A stretch of DNA of 64,000 nt. Origin: Cornus controversa. Its lineage: Eukaryota > Streptophyta > Magnoliopsida > Cornales > Cornaceae. The position numbers and the translations under genes were made by a program. Shown here one piece after another: positions 1 to 10,680 of the stretch (within the stretch, counting starts at the first letter, position 1; every line of letters starts with the position of its first letter). The stretch covers positions 99,705,033-99,769,032 of the forward strand of contig CM048845.1 of NCBI GenBank assembly GCA_026545225.1, given 5' to 3'. The notes beneath the pieces were generated by a model. It saw only the letters and a list, made by a program, of their open reading frames with translations. It searched no databases and was not told the DNA's origin.

Positions 1-31
1 AAGTAAATGATTGTAATCAGGTTATCTATGT

Positions 32-755
32 TTGTTATGTTTATGTTTGTATAATATCAGTAAGTTTAATTTAATTCCTCAATTCCGCAAAGTCACTAAT
101 AGTAATCAAACCTTTCAACTCCTCAACAAATCTTCTCTTGATCGATTAAAAGATAAATTCAAATATATTCATCTTGGACTTGTCCAAATTTGTGTCAAAC
201 CTCTCACTGCTACTGGTTTAAATACCTCTCTTCTCATCAATCTAAGAGATTGTCGTCATCTAGATTTCAAGGATTCTCTCTTAGGTATGGTTGAAACAAG
301 TCTTGAGTGCTCAAAGAGAATTCATGAAGGACCAATACATAATGCAACTCCTGAGCTTAATCCAACTCTGTCTGATGTTGAAATAGATTTAAATCTCATG
401 ACTATTTCAAAAGAGTTCCGGACCAATACATAATGCAAAGAAAAGAATTATTCTCCACTTATTCAGCTCAAGAATTAAGTCGAATGAAAGAAGATTATTA
501 TAATCATCTTCAAATAATTCAAACCTTTATTCCCTTTTTCCAATGGAAAACTGAATGTTTTGATCAAGGAATCAAGGTTCTTGTTGATCATGAAAAGTCA
601 TGGAAACCAATTATAGGAGCATATGAGAAAGGAATTCATCCACCCTTTAAAGTCCTCACAATGATCGGAGCAGACAATCAATTGGTCAAGCTAGCACCAC
701 TCAAAGTTCTGGATAAAGACAATATTCCTGCCTCGGCAGAACAAGTCTCTCAAAA

Positions 756-802
<47 letters not shown>

Positions 803-816
803 TTCACATCCAATGA
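32..816 (+). pseudogene. Remnant of a plant pararetrovirus-like movement-protein reading frame
   Basis: Two consecutive reading frames (32-433, then 433-816 in another frame) carry no host gene that I recognise. The first resembles the 30K-superfamily movement-protein region of caulimovirid-like polyproteins: a hydrophobic GLVQICVKPLT segment, then a GLNTSLLINLRD segment, then DSLLGMVETSL. This is recalled family resemblance, not a search result. The frame breaks at 431-433, and the 19-bp phrase ending in ACATAATGCAA occurs twice (about 331 and 421), which suggests a small rearrangement. The second frame runs into a (TA)n tract. No protease or reverse transcriptase follows, so this is an isolated relic. 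The alternative is a movement-protein-like domain of an LTR retroelement. Confidence 0.45.
757..800. repeat. (TA)n microsatellite
   Basis: About 40 bp of uninterrupted TA repeat ends the relic reading frame. It is one of many (TA)n tracts in this window. Confidence 0.9.
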
Positions 817-1054
817 TAATCATTGAAGAAGATATAGAGAGAAGTAATGGGGAGGAAAGGAACTAATTTGTGCGAAAAATGTAAACAAGGGAGAGAACGA
901 CGATGTTGTAAGATACTATTGGAACTTTATTTCTTTACTTTTAATCACAAGGGGCACGTGGTAATATAAAAAGTTCATTAAATCTCAAAACAGCTTCCCA
1001 CATCTCTTCCTACCAAAGCTGGTTGACACCGGCTTCGTCTACACGCTCCTGTAA

Positions 1055-1702
1055 GGCATCCACTATGGTTCTCTAAATTTGGTTCTCCAAATTTGAATTT
1101 TAGCTAGTCACGTCAGCATTTTAATCAGCCACATCATCATGTTAAATTTTAACTCTACAACAGGTTCTCCAGATTTGAATTTTAGCCAACCACATCATAA
1201 TCTCTAAATTTTGACTCCACAACAAGTTCTCAAGATTTTCATTACCCACACAATTAAATAATCTTACACAATTAAATTAATCTTAAAATTTTATGTATAT
1301 ACATATTTATATTAAATTTTTTTATACTTTTTTAACTTGAAAAATTTATAATTTTTTCGTTTTAAGTCAAAAAATAGTCAAAGTGGTACTCAAATTAAAG
1401 CTCTCGAAATTATCTTTTTAACAAAATTAGTTTCATCAAAAAATTCAATTTACAGTTTATTGAAGTTTAAGTGAATGATATATATATGTGTATATATATA
1501 TAGATATACATGCACATACTTCTATAAAGGTGAAAACAAAAAATTAATATAATAACACTTTGGTTAGTCGGATGGTTGGCTAAATTCAGCTAACCATTAA
1601 GCTATCCAACTATGGGACCCACTAATTTAGCGAATTCATTGTTTGACTACAGTGATAATCCGTTCGCCAGACCTACGTTTGGCGAACCTGTTGCTCATGC
1701 TC
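1055..1702. mobile_element. Tourist-like (PIF/Harbinger) MITE
   Basis: The left end GGCATCCACTATGGTTC and the inverted right end (GAGCATGAGCAACAGGTTC when reverse-complemented) form imperfect terminal inverted repeats. The element is flanked by TAA at 1052-1054 and TAA at 1703-1705, the 3-bp target duplication expected of this superfamily. Internally the phrase GAATTTTAGC recurs (near 1097 and 1175), so the body has an internal repeat. It has no coding capacity. Confidence 0.6.
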
Positions 1703-1708
1703 TAAGAG

Positions 1709-2105
1709 CCTAAAGTTCTTCTTCAAAGTCAACTAAACACCGAAAAAATTGGCTTTTCGGTTCTAAAAGCCAAAAGTGACTTTTCAAAAGTCAATCCAAA
1801 CAGGGCCTTAAATTTGAGTTTCACTCGTCATACTAGATTGGAGTTGTTCATAGTTTTAGTACATGAATATAGATTTTAAACATGGTCCAAAATCGTGCCA
1901 TCTTAGTTCCAAAATCAACTCAGTTGATAAAATTTGATGCCCCTTTATGTATTTTGTTAGGATGTATATATAATGGTAAATTCTAATTCATGTATGTGTA
2001 ATATGGAACCTGTTAGTTAATTCATAAGCTGGGCTTATTGCGGATTAGGACTTTCTGTTGGGTACATTTTTGTACCTAAATTTCTTATATTTTTTACACT
2101 AGCAG
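1709..2105. other. Non-coding spacer with MITE-like fragment
   Basis: Bases 1709-1806 contain inverted words (AAAGTC/GACTTT, AAAAGCCAAAAG) and end in CAAACAGGGCC, typical of a degraded hAT-type MITE. The remainder up to the acceptor-like CTAGCAG at 2105 shows no coding signal, and the missing 5' exons of the adjacent pseudogene were not found here. Confidence 0.4.
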
Positions 2106-3456
2106 GAATTAGAGAAAGAGAAAGAGCTTGAAGGCCTAATAAAGGACATAGCCAACTATAAGGTTCAACTGGAGGACTCTGCCTACAAGCAAGACCTTCT
2201 TAAGCTAGACCACTATCAGAAAATTGCCGATGAATTCTCGACCCTACTAAAGAATTCTGAGTTTGAGAATGATTTATACATCAACGAATGCAGAGAAGCT
2301 AGAATGCGAATAGATGAACTTGAATCTAAGATGGAGGAGATGGTTGAACAGCTGTCGGAAATTGTAGAAACAAGAGCGCAACTTTCAAATGTCACAAATG
2401 AGTTGAAGGCTACACAGGAAACAGAACTTGCTGCTGCCAGAGAATCAAAGCTTGAGGCCATGGCAAAAGCAGACTTGATGGAAACTGAATTACTCATGGA
2501 AAAAGTAAAAACAGAAGAGCTGCTGAGGAATGTTTCCGCGCTCAATGAAACTATTATCCATTCAAAGTTGGCTGCTACTGAAGCTGAGAAAAAGAAGTGT
2601 GCAGTTTTATCAGGCAAAGATGCCGAGTTACAATTAGTGGCAGCAACAGCACTTGAAGCACTGGTAAGTCTGTATTTAATGATTCATTGCAGTTGGAACT
2701 TCAGCAAGCAAATGAGCTACACAAGTTATCAGATAAAGCTGCTTCTGATGCCATTAAACCGGCTAAAATCAGATTTGCAACTGCAGGAAAGGAAGAACTC
2801 AGATCAAGAGTGTTACATCAAATCACTAGAAATGGAACTGAATCAGATAAAACTAGAATTTAAGAATGCGAAAGAAGAGCTGAGCCACCTGAAAAATGAG
2901 ATGGAGGAGACTGAAGGAAGAGACACAGAAGCACAGGTTGAGATAGCAATGCTGAAATCTGAACTTATTAAAGGGAGGTCCAAAATTGCAGCGGCAGAGG
3001 CAGCTGAAAAAGGAAGAGCTAGAAATGCCACAAATGGATGTGGCGAAGACACAAGATGACGAGAGAAGAGATGCCATCGATACCCATATCACAATTTCAA
3101 TGGAAGAATATGAGGCCTTGGCAAAGAAGGCTGAGAAAACAGATCAGGTTCCGGTGCCAGTGCCAGAAAATAGGTATGAAATGGAAATTTTGAGGAGAGA
3201 GTTGGAAATCAAAACGGTGAAAATTAGTGAGTTCAGGGCACGAGCAGAGCAAGCTGGAAGCAGGGCTGAGGCGGCTGAGAAAGCTAAATCAGAACTTGAG
3301 GATTTACTGAGGAGGTGGCGAGAGCGAAGGGAAAGGAGAAAGGCTGCTTTGGCTGCACTTCAGGAGGAATCAATTCCTAAAGAAAGCAGCAGTTCTGAAT
3401 ATGACAAGGATTCCGAAACATTTAAACCATTGAGTAAGGTTCTCAACATAAATTAG
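2106..3456 (+). pseudogene. PMI2/PMI15-like (WEB family, DUF827) coiled-coil protein, broken
   Basis: PMI2 and PMI15 are WEB-family coiled-coil proteins that help blue-light chloroplast movement. The sequence encodes long Glu/Lys/Ala-rich coiled coil (KVQLEDSAYKQ, LDHYQKIADEFSTLL, ECREARMRIDELE), then ITISMEEYEALAKKAEK, ISEFRARAEQAGSRAEAAEK and the C-terminal PLSKVLNIN motif, in the order usual for this subfamily. The frame breaks at least three times. Segment 1 is 2106-2663. Segment 2 (KSVFNDSLQLELQQANEL) is 2666 to about 2753 in frame +2, and roughly 30 codons normally found before it appear missing. Segment 3 runs from about 2756 to 3010 back in the first frame. Segment 4 runs from about 3012 to 3456 in the third frame. 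The 5' coding part is absent, and the coding block starts straight after an acceptor-like TAGCAG. The 29-nt gap-like stretch at 2664 is too short for a plant intron and itself encodes conserved residues. Confidence 0.75.
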
Positions 3457-6400
3457 TCCTCAGAAGTTCTATGGAAGCTTTTTGCTATCAGAAATTGTTA
3501 AGTCCTCTAGCGCTCCCTATACCATCCCTTTTGGACCCATGACTGATTGTGGCTGATCTATTGATCAAAGTTAAGATTTTTATGGTATTTTTTCTGTTGC
3601 TGTTAATATAGTGTCAGTCTTGTATTTGAATCATGACACCACTCGAGAAATTATTATAGTCCACTCTTGTTTGGCCTCTTAACATGCTTGCTACATGAAT
3701 GTATTGTGTAATTAGGGGAGAGGACACGAAGAAGAACCAATTTGTGAAATACATAACTATTAATAATCGGTCCGTTTGTTTTGCACTATCGGCATTGCTG
3801 CTGTTGTTGGCTTAAGGTAAACATTGCAAAGCCATGAACAAGGTTGCTGTTCCGGCTAGGATGGTAATGGGAGCGTCACTTATCAGCGGAATGACATTGC
3901 CTGTGGCCAATCTGCCAGGAAGCTAGTGCTTGTTGGAAATTCATGCTGTCCACTATGGCCAATTCAGATACCTCTTCCATGACTGGAAACTCTATGAGCA
4001 AGTCTTGGGGATAGCATTTTTGCCTAGCAAGAATGGTACCATGTTTGACACAACCAGGTCTATAAACTTTTGGGCATTTGGAAGGAGGCTAAGCCCATTT
4101 GACTGTTTGATGTATAGTTACTGTCATGCTGCTTTTGGTATTACTCGTGATTGTTGCCTAGGAAAATTGTTCTCTCATTTGTCTTAGGTTTCTGGCCACC
4201 AAATTTTCGTCCTACACTTGTCTTTCTTGAATACAGGAACTTAATAATGGTAGAAACATCTCAATCTAGGAGACTAGATTTACAAGCTCAGTTGTTAATA
4301 TAAAACAAAAGTATTATAAAAAAAAACATAGCTGGTGGACTCAGGACAAGCCTGGTTGAGCTATTGGGCCGAGGCCTTTTTACAATCGCTACTTGGTTCA
4401 ATTGCAAGATTTGTTCACAGTTCAATGTCGAAAATTTTCACCTTGAATGGTTCCATTTGGAATGATAGTACCAACGTGAAAATGATATTTAAAATCATTA
4501 ATTTTGTCATTTTTTATTTTATTTATCAAAGACTTAAAAACTCTCAATCTTCCACTTGGCGAGAAAGCCACACAATTTTGTCATTTCAAGGAACTATTAA
4601 GGTAACCACGCAAGAAGAATGGATGCCCATGAAAACCCTTATAAAAAAATTCAATTTAAACGGGGTAGATGATTTTAAAGACGAGTGAAATATGTAAGAA
4701 ATTTTGATTATATATATGCATCACAAAGAATCTTAAACTTGGTTTTGCATGACAATACATGCAAATGCCACTCTTCATATTGGTGCAAGGGATAGCTCCA
4801 TAGCCTTCTTTAATCATATGATTGCGCTTAGAGTTCAATTTCTATGGTATCTCTGATAATACAAGCTCAATCTCATGCAAGCTCGAGGCACTGCCCCATC
4901 TTAGATTCGTTTGACATTGAATGCTTTCTATCCCTAGGCCTGCTTAGGTGTACAACTTGGGGAGACCACAAATTGTTTAGATGGGTTTGGACAGCTCGTT
5001 TTAGCACTGGGGTGAGATTTGGGTTGAAGTTTTTAATCCGACATTAATTAGGGTTGGACTTGAATATATGCGTGGGCTGAACTCAACATGCATTTCAAAT
5101 ATTTTCTTATTTAAAATACCAACAACTTAATTTTAACGGAAAATTAATCCGAGTCTAACTTAACTAACGCGATCAACCCTAACCTAGCTGACTAAATCAA
5201 AGCTCAATTCGAGCTTAGAATTATATACTTTGGCTGGACTAATCTAGTTGGAGGTTAATTGGGTTGGATTTGGACTTGGTTTGAGAGTTTATTTGATTGA
5301 TCCTTGATCAGCTTGCCCAAGTTACACCTTTGTATGATTAACTAACCATGCTTAAGTCTATCATGTCATCACTCTATAAAGTCTTGTATTAGGTTTAAGA
5401 TGGTGCATTATCACTTCTAGCATTACCTACTCTTCTGTTAAGGTAAGGGATTAATTAGTTTGAGGACAGACCGAGGCCATTTCTTTTTAAAGTATATGAT
5501 ATACCTTGAATGATTTGGTAGAGGAAAAGACTTCGACTTCAGAGCAGTTAAGTCTCGAGTCTTGACATGGCCTCAAGTTTCATGTGTACAGTAGCAGATG
5601 GCATAGGATTTCTTAAAGAAAAATTTGTCATTGGACTTGGTCTTGTTTTCTAAATTTCCTCGTCATTTTGTTTAATATTGTATATATAAGTATCTATATC
5701 CTTAATGAAAAGTTTGTCGTTGGTCTTGGTTTTGCTTTGAAAATTCATTCCGTTTTAATTAATATGTAGCAAGATGGGCACAATCAGAAATGGAACCATT
5801 TTTTCAAAAAAGGTACGCTGGTCAAGTGCCCAATGGACAATGGTAATATGATGTTGTACTTCTTCTAGAAATATGACATTGATTGGTACTTGAGAAGGCA
5901 TTCTATGGTGAGAGAAGAAGGAGAGTGAACCCGGTGCATTGGATAAATTTTAGCCGTGTATGTATAATCCGTGTCGATACATATTATACACTCACGATTA
6001 AAATTGCATCGATACATTTACATTCGATACTTCTTTTCCGCCGCGATTCTATAAGTTTCATCTCCAAGTCATTAAAGTGTCTTTTGCATCACAACCACCT
6101 ATATTTGACCTATACATTCAAGAAACTGCCAACGTAAATGCATCACGTAATCAAATATAACAATTACCATATTTCTGTCAAGATCAACAAAATCTCTCTC
6201 TCTCGTATGTACACAAACTGTGACCTCCCACTCGTGGGAGGGATGTCATGGAACACGTTTGTTTGAAATTGAAAATTCAAAGTTCTAGTTCCTATAGATT
6301 TGACTATGTAATATATGTGTTTGTTTGTTTGTGTGTGTTTCGTAAGTCACATTGTTTAACTTATTTGTGCACATGCACGGGTGGTGAAGCAGTTGCTGAC

Positions 6401-7301
6401 CAAGATTGCTAAAATCTTTCAATAAAGTGAATAAACTCATTTATTTGAAAATTTGACTATATGATCCAATTAGGACTTGTGGAACTTAGGTCTTGATTAC
6501 TTATCACACCGGACAACGTATTAAAACATATCAAGATCTATAACATGCCACATATCTTCATAGTGTATTGGACATTTTAAAAGAACTATTAGATATAGTT
6601 ATGCAATAATTGAGTATATATATACACTATATAGAATAAGTGGATTGGATTTTGATGAGTTACAACTAAGTTTAAATAGATATATTCTTACATAATTTAA
6701 ATTTCAACTCTATCCACTTGTGATCCTATTTAAATCATCAATTAAATTTGACGTGTGAAGTTTGGAAATTAAAGAAATTGGATTCAATAGGACTGCTTTT
6801 TTCAGACTGACTGCAAACCATCATGCTCAGTAGCCAAACTTCTATCAATCCACCAAGTAATGGCACTTGGGTTTTGAATCTTGGATTTTTGGGCGACACA
6901 CACACACATATATATATATTTCCAGAAAATCCAACAATTCAATCCTCGCAAGGCATATCTTGGTGAGCTTCAGCTTGACTCAAGCTAAAAACTCAATCAA
7001 ACATGGCGACGCCAAAAGTACTTCTGGTACTTGTGATGCATGATTTGAATAATATCCTAGGGTCAACAAGAAATATGAATCTTCTATATTCAAAATGACA
7101 TCAATCCAACATGTATATCTTCCATATCTAACTCCCTTGAAAATTAGAACCACTTGCTCCCTATTACATCAACACAACAAATATTTATTAGCGTCATACG
7201 TTGATTCTTGGGTTCATGCTTATGCCATCACTTGACACATTTTACACGGCAGTACACAAGAAATAGTGTCATATCAATTGAAAAAATTACATTTCATTGA
7301 A

Positions 7302-7350
<49 letters not shown>

Positions 7351-7560
7351 AAATTTTCCTTGGCCGTCCATCTAAAGGAACACACTACTGTAATATAGAA
7401 TGATAGAAATTCATCTCATCACCATATGTAGTGACAGTTGTGCGTATATACTTTAAAGTTGAAACTTCTAAGTTGTTCTGATGTCCCGAACTTTGGAATC
7501 TTTGGTTTAATTAATTATATACAGTTTTTGAAAAACCTCATTTTAACACAATTAGCAGTG
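3457..7560. other. Gene-free stretch
   Basis: No recognisable gene. Short open frames at 3930-4187 and 4335-4688 have no family features that I recognise and no splice or promoter context, so I do not call them. The sequence is AT-rich with simple repeats, among them a (CA)n-(TA)n tract near 6895-6920 and another at 7303-7347. Confidence 0.6.
7303..7347. repeat. (CA)n-(TA)n compound microsatellite
   Basis: An ACACAC run passes directly into a TATATA run. Confidence 0.9.
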
Positions 7561-7587
7561 TCTTGTTATATATATATATATAATTAA

Positions 7588-7784
7588 TGTAAAAATACTT
7601 TCAATAAGCAAAAAGTTGAGGGTTGTTCATACACTACAGAGAAGGTGACAAACAACAGAGAGTCAAATATATACAAACACATTTATATACTTCTATAGCA
7701 GATAATTTGACTCTCTTTTGTTTGTCACCTTCTCTGTAGTGTATGAACAACCCTCAACTTTTTGCTTATTGAAAGTATTTTACA
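7588..7784. repeat. Near-perfect inverted repeat (foldback hairpin), 80-bp arms
   Basis: The left arm 7588-7668 and right arm 7705-7784 are reverse complements with only one base mismatch (AACAG against AAAAG) and one extra A. The loop is 36 nt (7669-7704). Both arms continue into (TA)n/TTAAT sequence on the outside. This could be a very young foldback MITE or an inverted duplication that yields a long hairpin RNA. There is no open frame. Such near-identity implies a recent origin. Confidence 0.9.
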
Positions 7785-7989
7785 TTAATTAATTATATAT
7801 ATATATATATATATATGGTGAAATAGAAAAGATTAGTATTTGTCATTGTTGTTAGGATAGTTATTGCACCACCAAATCTACACAATCTAACTCCCTCGTG
7901 AATTCTTATGGGACTATTGACTTTGTAATGATAATGATATATTATATTGTGTCGAGTTGAGGGTGACTTGGTTGTAGGTGACCGGCCAA

Positions 7990-8053
<64 letters not shown>
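7990..8053. repeat. (TA)n microsatellite
   Basis: More than 60 bp of continuous TA repeat, with two further short TA runs at 7562-7582 and 7793-7816 bordering the hairpin. Confidence 0.9.
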
Positions 8054-8055
<2 letters not shown>

Positions 8056-8059
8056 TTGT

Positions 8060-10649
8060 GTTTTTAAGCCAAATCCAACAACATAAAGCTAAAATTGAGA
8101 CCATGGTTGCACGTGCATACTTTGTCTCTTTAGTCTTTGTTCATATAATCGAGGTTAGAGAGAGAAGGTGATATTAATTCCATTCACAAATTTGAGAGAG
8201 AACGCAATTAGAAAAGCAGCCAACTACTATTGGAGGAGCATCTTTTGACCAATTTCTATCAATGAATACAATGTACATATCATTGGACTGGGACCCTAGT
8301 TTGATTAATGTCTTTTCCTAATTGAATTTTGTATTATATATATATTATGTTTATTATTTTAAGCTTGAAAGTGATCCATATCATGACATTTAATTATATT
8401 TATTTCTGATTGTTTAATATATAATATAAAAAGAAAATTGGTGATTGGATATAAAGGGACATTATTCAATTTTAAATCCTCAACAACAGCAACTGGGGGA
8501 GCAACTGGGAGGGTGAATTTAAGGAGAAATTATTAATTACTTTCGGAACAATTGTTCGGGATTAAGAACAATGCGATGCGTATATGTGTCTTTCTGTATT
8601 TCAATATTTATTATAGTGACATAGAATTATTTCTCGAATCTAACACACATCTAATTTTTAATATTTTACAAAATGACTGTTCTATTTTCAAACTCTCGTG
8701 AATGACATAGATTTTAGCCGGCAATTACGCAACACAAATTTAACTTAGAAGTTGAATCAAGTGCATGTGGACAAAAAGGTGGAAAGAGTTAGCCAAGTGC
8801 CTGCATTGCCTAATATTACTTCTAGTTTGTGCAAAATTTTTTTCTGCAGTTTATGTGTATATAACCCCCTTATATGTTTACAATCTGTGCAAACACTTCC
8901 CTTAGTCAAATTTTTTTTTAAATGACTAAAATGCCCTTCACAGCCTTTAAAACCCTTGTGTCATATTTGGATGCTATATTTCCTATTTTTTTTATATTAA
9001 CTAAAAATATTTTTTAAATATTTTATTATTTCAAATGGACCCGATGAGTGAAAATAAGGGAGTATTTGTACATTTTTTAAATAAATAAAAAATTAATATT
9101 CGAATGAGCTCTTTTTGAACATTCAAATATGACACTAAAGTGTAAGGGTGTTTTAGAAATTTTAGTTGTTAAATTGACAAAATATTTTTATTTGCACATT
9201 TTATAAATAGTGAAGGAGTTTTTAGTACTGCAAGATTTTTTTTTGTACATTTAGTATACGGTGAGTGTTTTTTTTGCACTTTGCATAAATTTCAAAATGT
9301 GAAAAGTGAGTATTCAAAGGTACAAAAACATAGAAATAGAGATAAAGACTAAAGAGTATAATATAATGATAAATTATAAAATTCCATAACGTCACCTGCT
9401 GACAAATACTTGTTATTCTAATAAGTTTTTGACCAAACTGGTCAACTATACACAGTTTGGTTTGCTGGTTCAGAACCTTAAAAAAAAAAAAAAAGAAGAG
9501 AGAGAAGGACCACACCCCCTCCTCCCAAAAGAGAAAAAGAAAAAAGAAAGAAAAATTTATTCTATTATATAATTACGTACTAGAAAACATGTATACGAAT
9601 ACGAGTATAATTTAATACGGATATGACGATAAGATAAATTTTAAAAAAATAGAATACATATATGGGCCGGATACGGTGATATAAAGATAACAACTTATAT
9701 TTTTATATATAAAAAAATAAGTTATTAACATTTCTTTATAAAATATTATCATTAACAAATAAAATAAGAGTTAAGAGTCGCTGTATAATTAACATGGATA
9801 AATTTTGCACTAAATTATGATATGTATCTCAACACTACTATTTTAAATGAATTTTAAACTTCTATGAATAATTATAATATGATATTATTGTTGAAAAAAT
9901 TATATTTTTATGTTCAAAACTTGTTTAAAATGTCTTTTGAAGTATCTGAGAAGTAACGGATATGTGTTAGAAATAAAAAAATATATTTTAAAATTATGAA
10001 TACTTTTAAGAAGTATCGAACAAGTATCTGGGAGTATTCAATGAGTATCAGTATCGAATACAGAGACGATACGAGTATGTTATTCTTGTAAAAGTATTCA
10101 TATTTCCTAGGTTACGTTCAATTCATTATTTAGCTTTCTTTTTTTTTCTTAATTCATCTCATGATAAAGGGACATATGCTTCTGAAATGGTAAAGAAATT
10201 AATTTGGCATAAAAAGAGAATTTTTCCAAAGTGAAAGCTTGAAGCCAAGAGAGCACAGTCCTTTGACAAGTCCAAAACTCACACATCACCTCCACAACCA
10301 ACCGACACTAGCTAGCCTCTCTAAACTTACATTTGCCACAATCATCATCCCCGAATATATATACATATATATACACACACACAATGAAGCACCTTTAATT
10401 GATTCAAGCTTGACTACAATTATTTCATGTGAAAGATATTTTTGGCTGAGTTTTTCGTTTCTAATACTGTTCATACACCAGTTCGGAGTAAAAATGAGTA
10501 ACCTAACTAAACAATACTAAAGAAAAATTGACAATCATGGGTTAGAGTAAGTGATATCTTCTCCATATTAAGAATAAAATGTTTGTGAGTTCAAGTGAGT
10601 TTGTTGTGTGATTTACTTACCGAAAAGAACATTAAAGAAAAATGGTTCG

Positions 10650-10678
<29 letters not shown>
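8060..10678. other. Gene-free AT-rich stretch with possible degraded transposon
   Basis: No gene is supported. Between about 9575 and 10115 the two ends are loosely inverted copies (CTAGAAAACATGTATACG at the left; the reverse complement of the right end reads CTAGGAAATATGAATAC) and the interior is rich in ATACGA/TATCG words. I read this tentatively as an old inverted-repeat element. The rest is low complexity. Confidence 0.35.

Positions 10679-10680
<2 letters not shown>

Noticed and set aside
2664-2693. Short GTAAGT...GCAG 'intron' in the PMI2-like gene
   Set aside because: Only about 29 nt, below plant intron size, and the stretch encodes the conserved KSVFNDSLQ segment in another frame. 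A frameshift explains it better.
3930-4187. 85-residue ORF
   Set aside because: No recognisable domain, no splice or promoter context, and of a length expected by chance.
7793-8171. ORFs rich in Ile-Tyr on both strands
   Set aside because: They are translations of (TA)n repeats.
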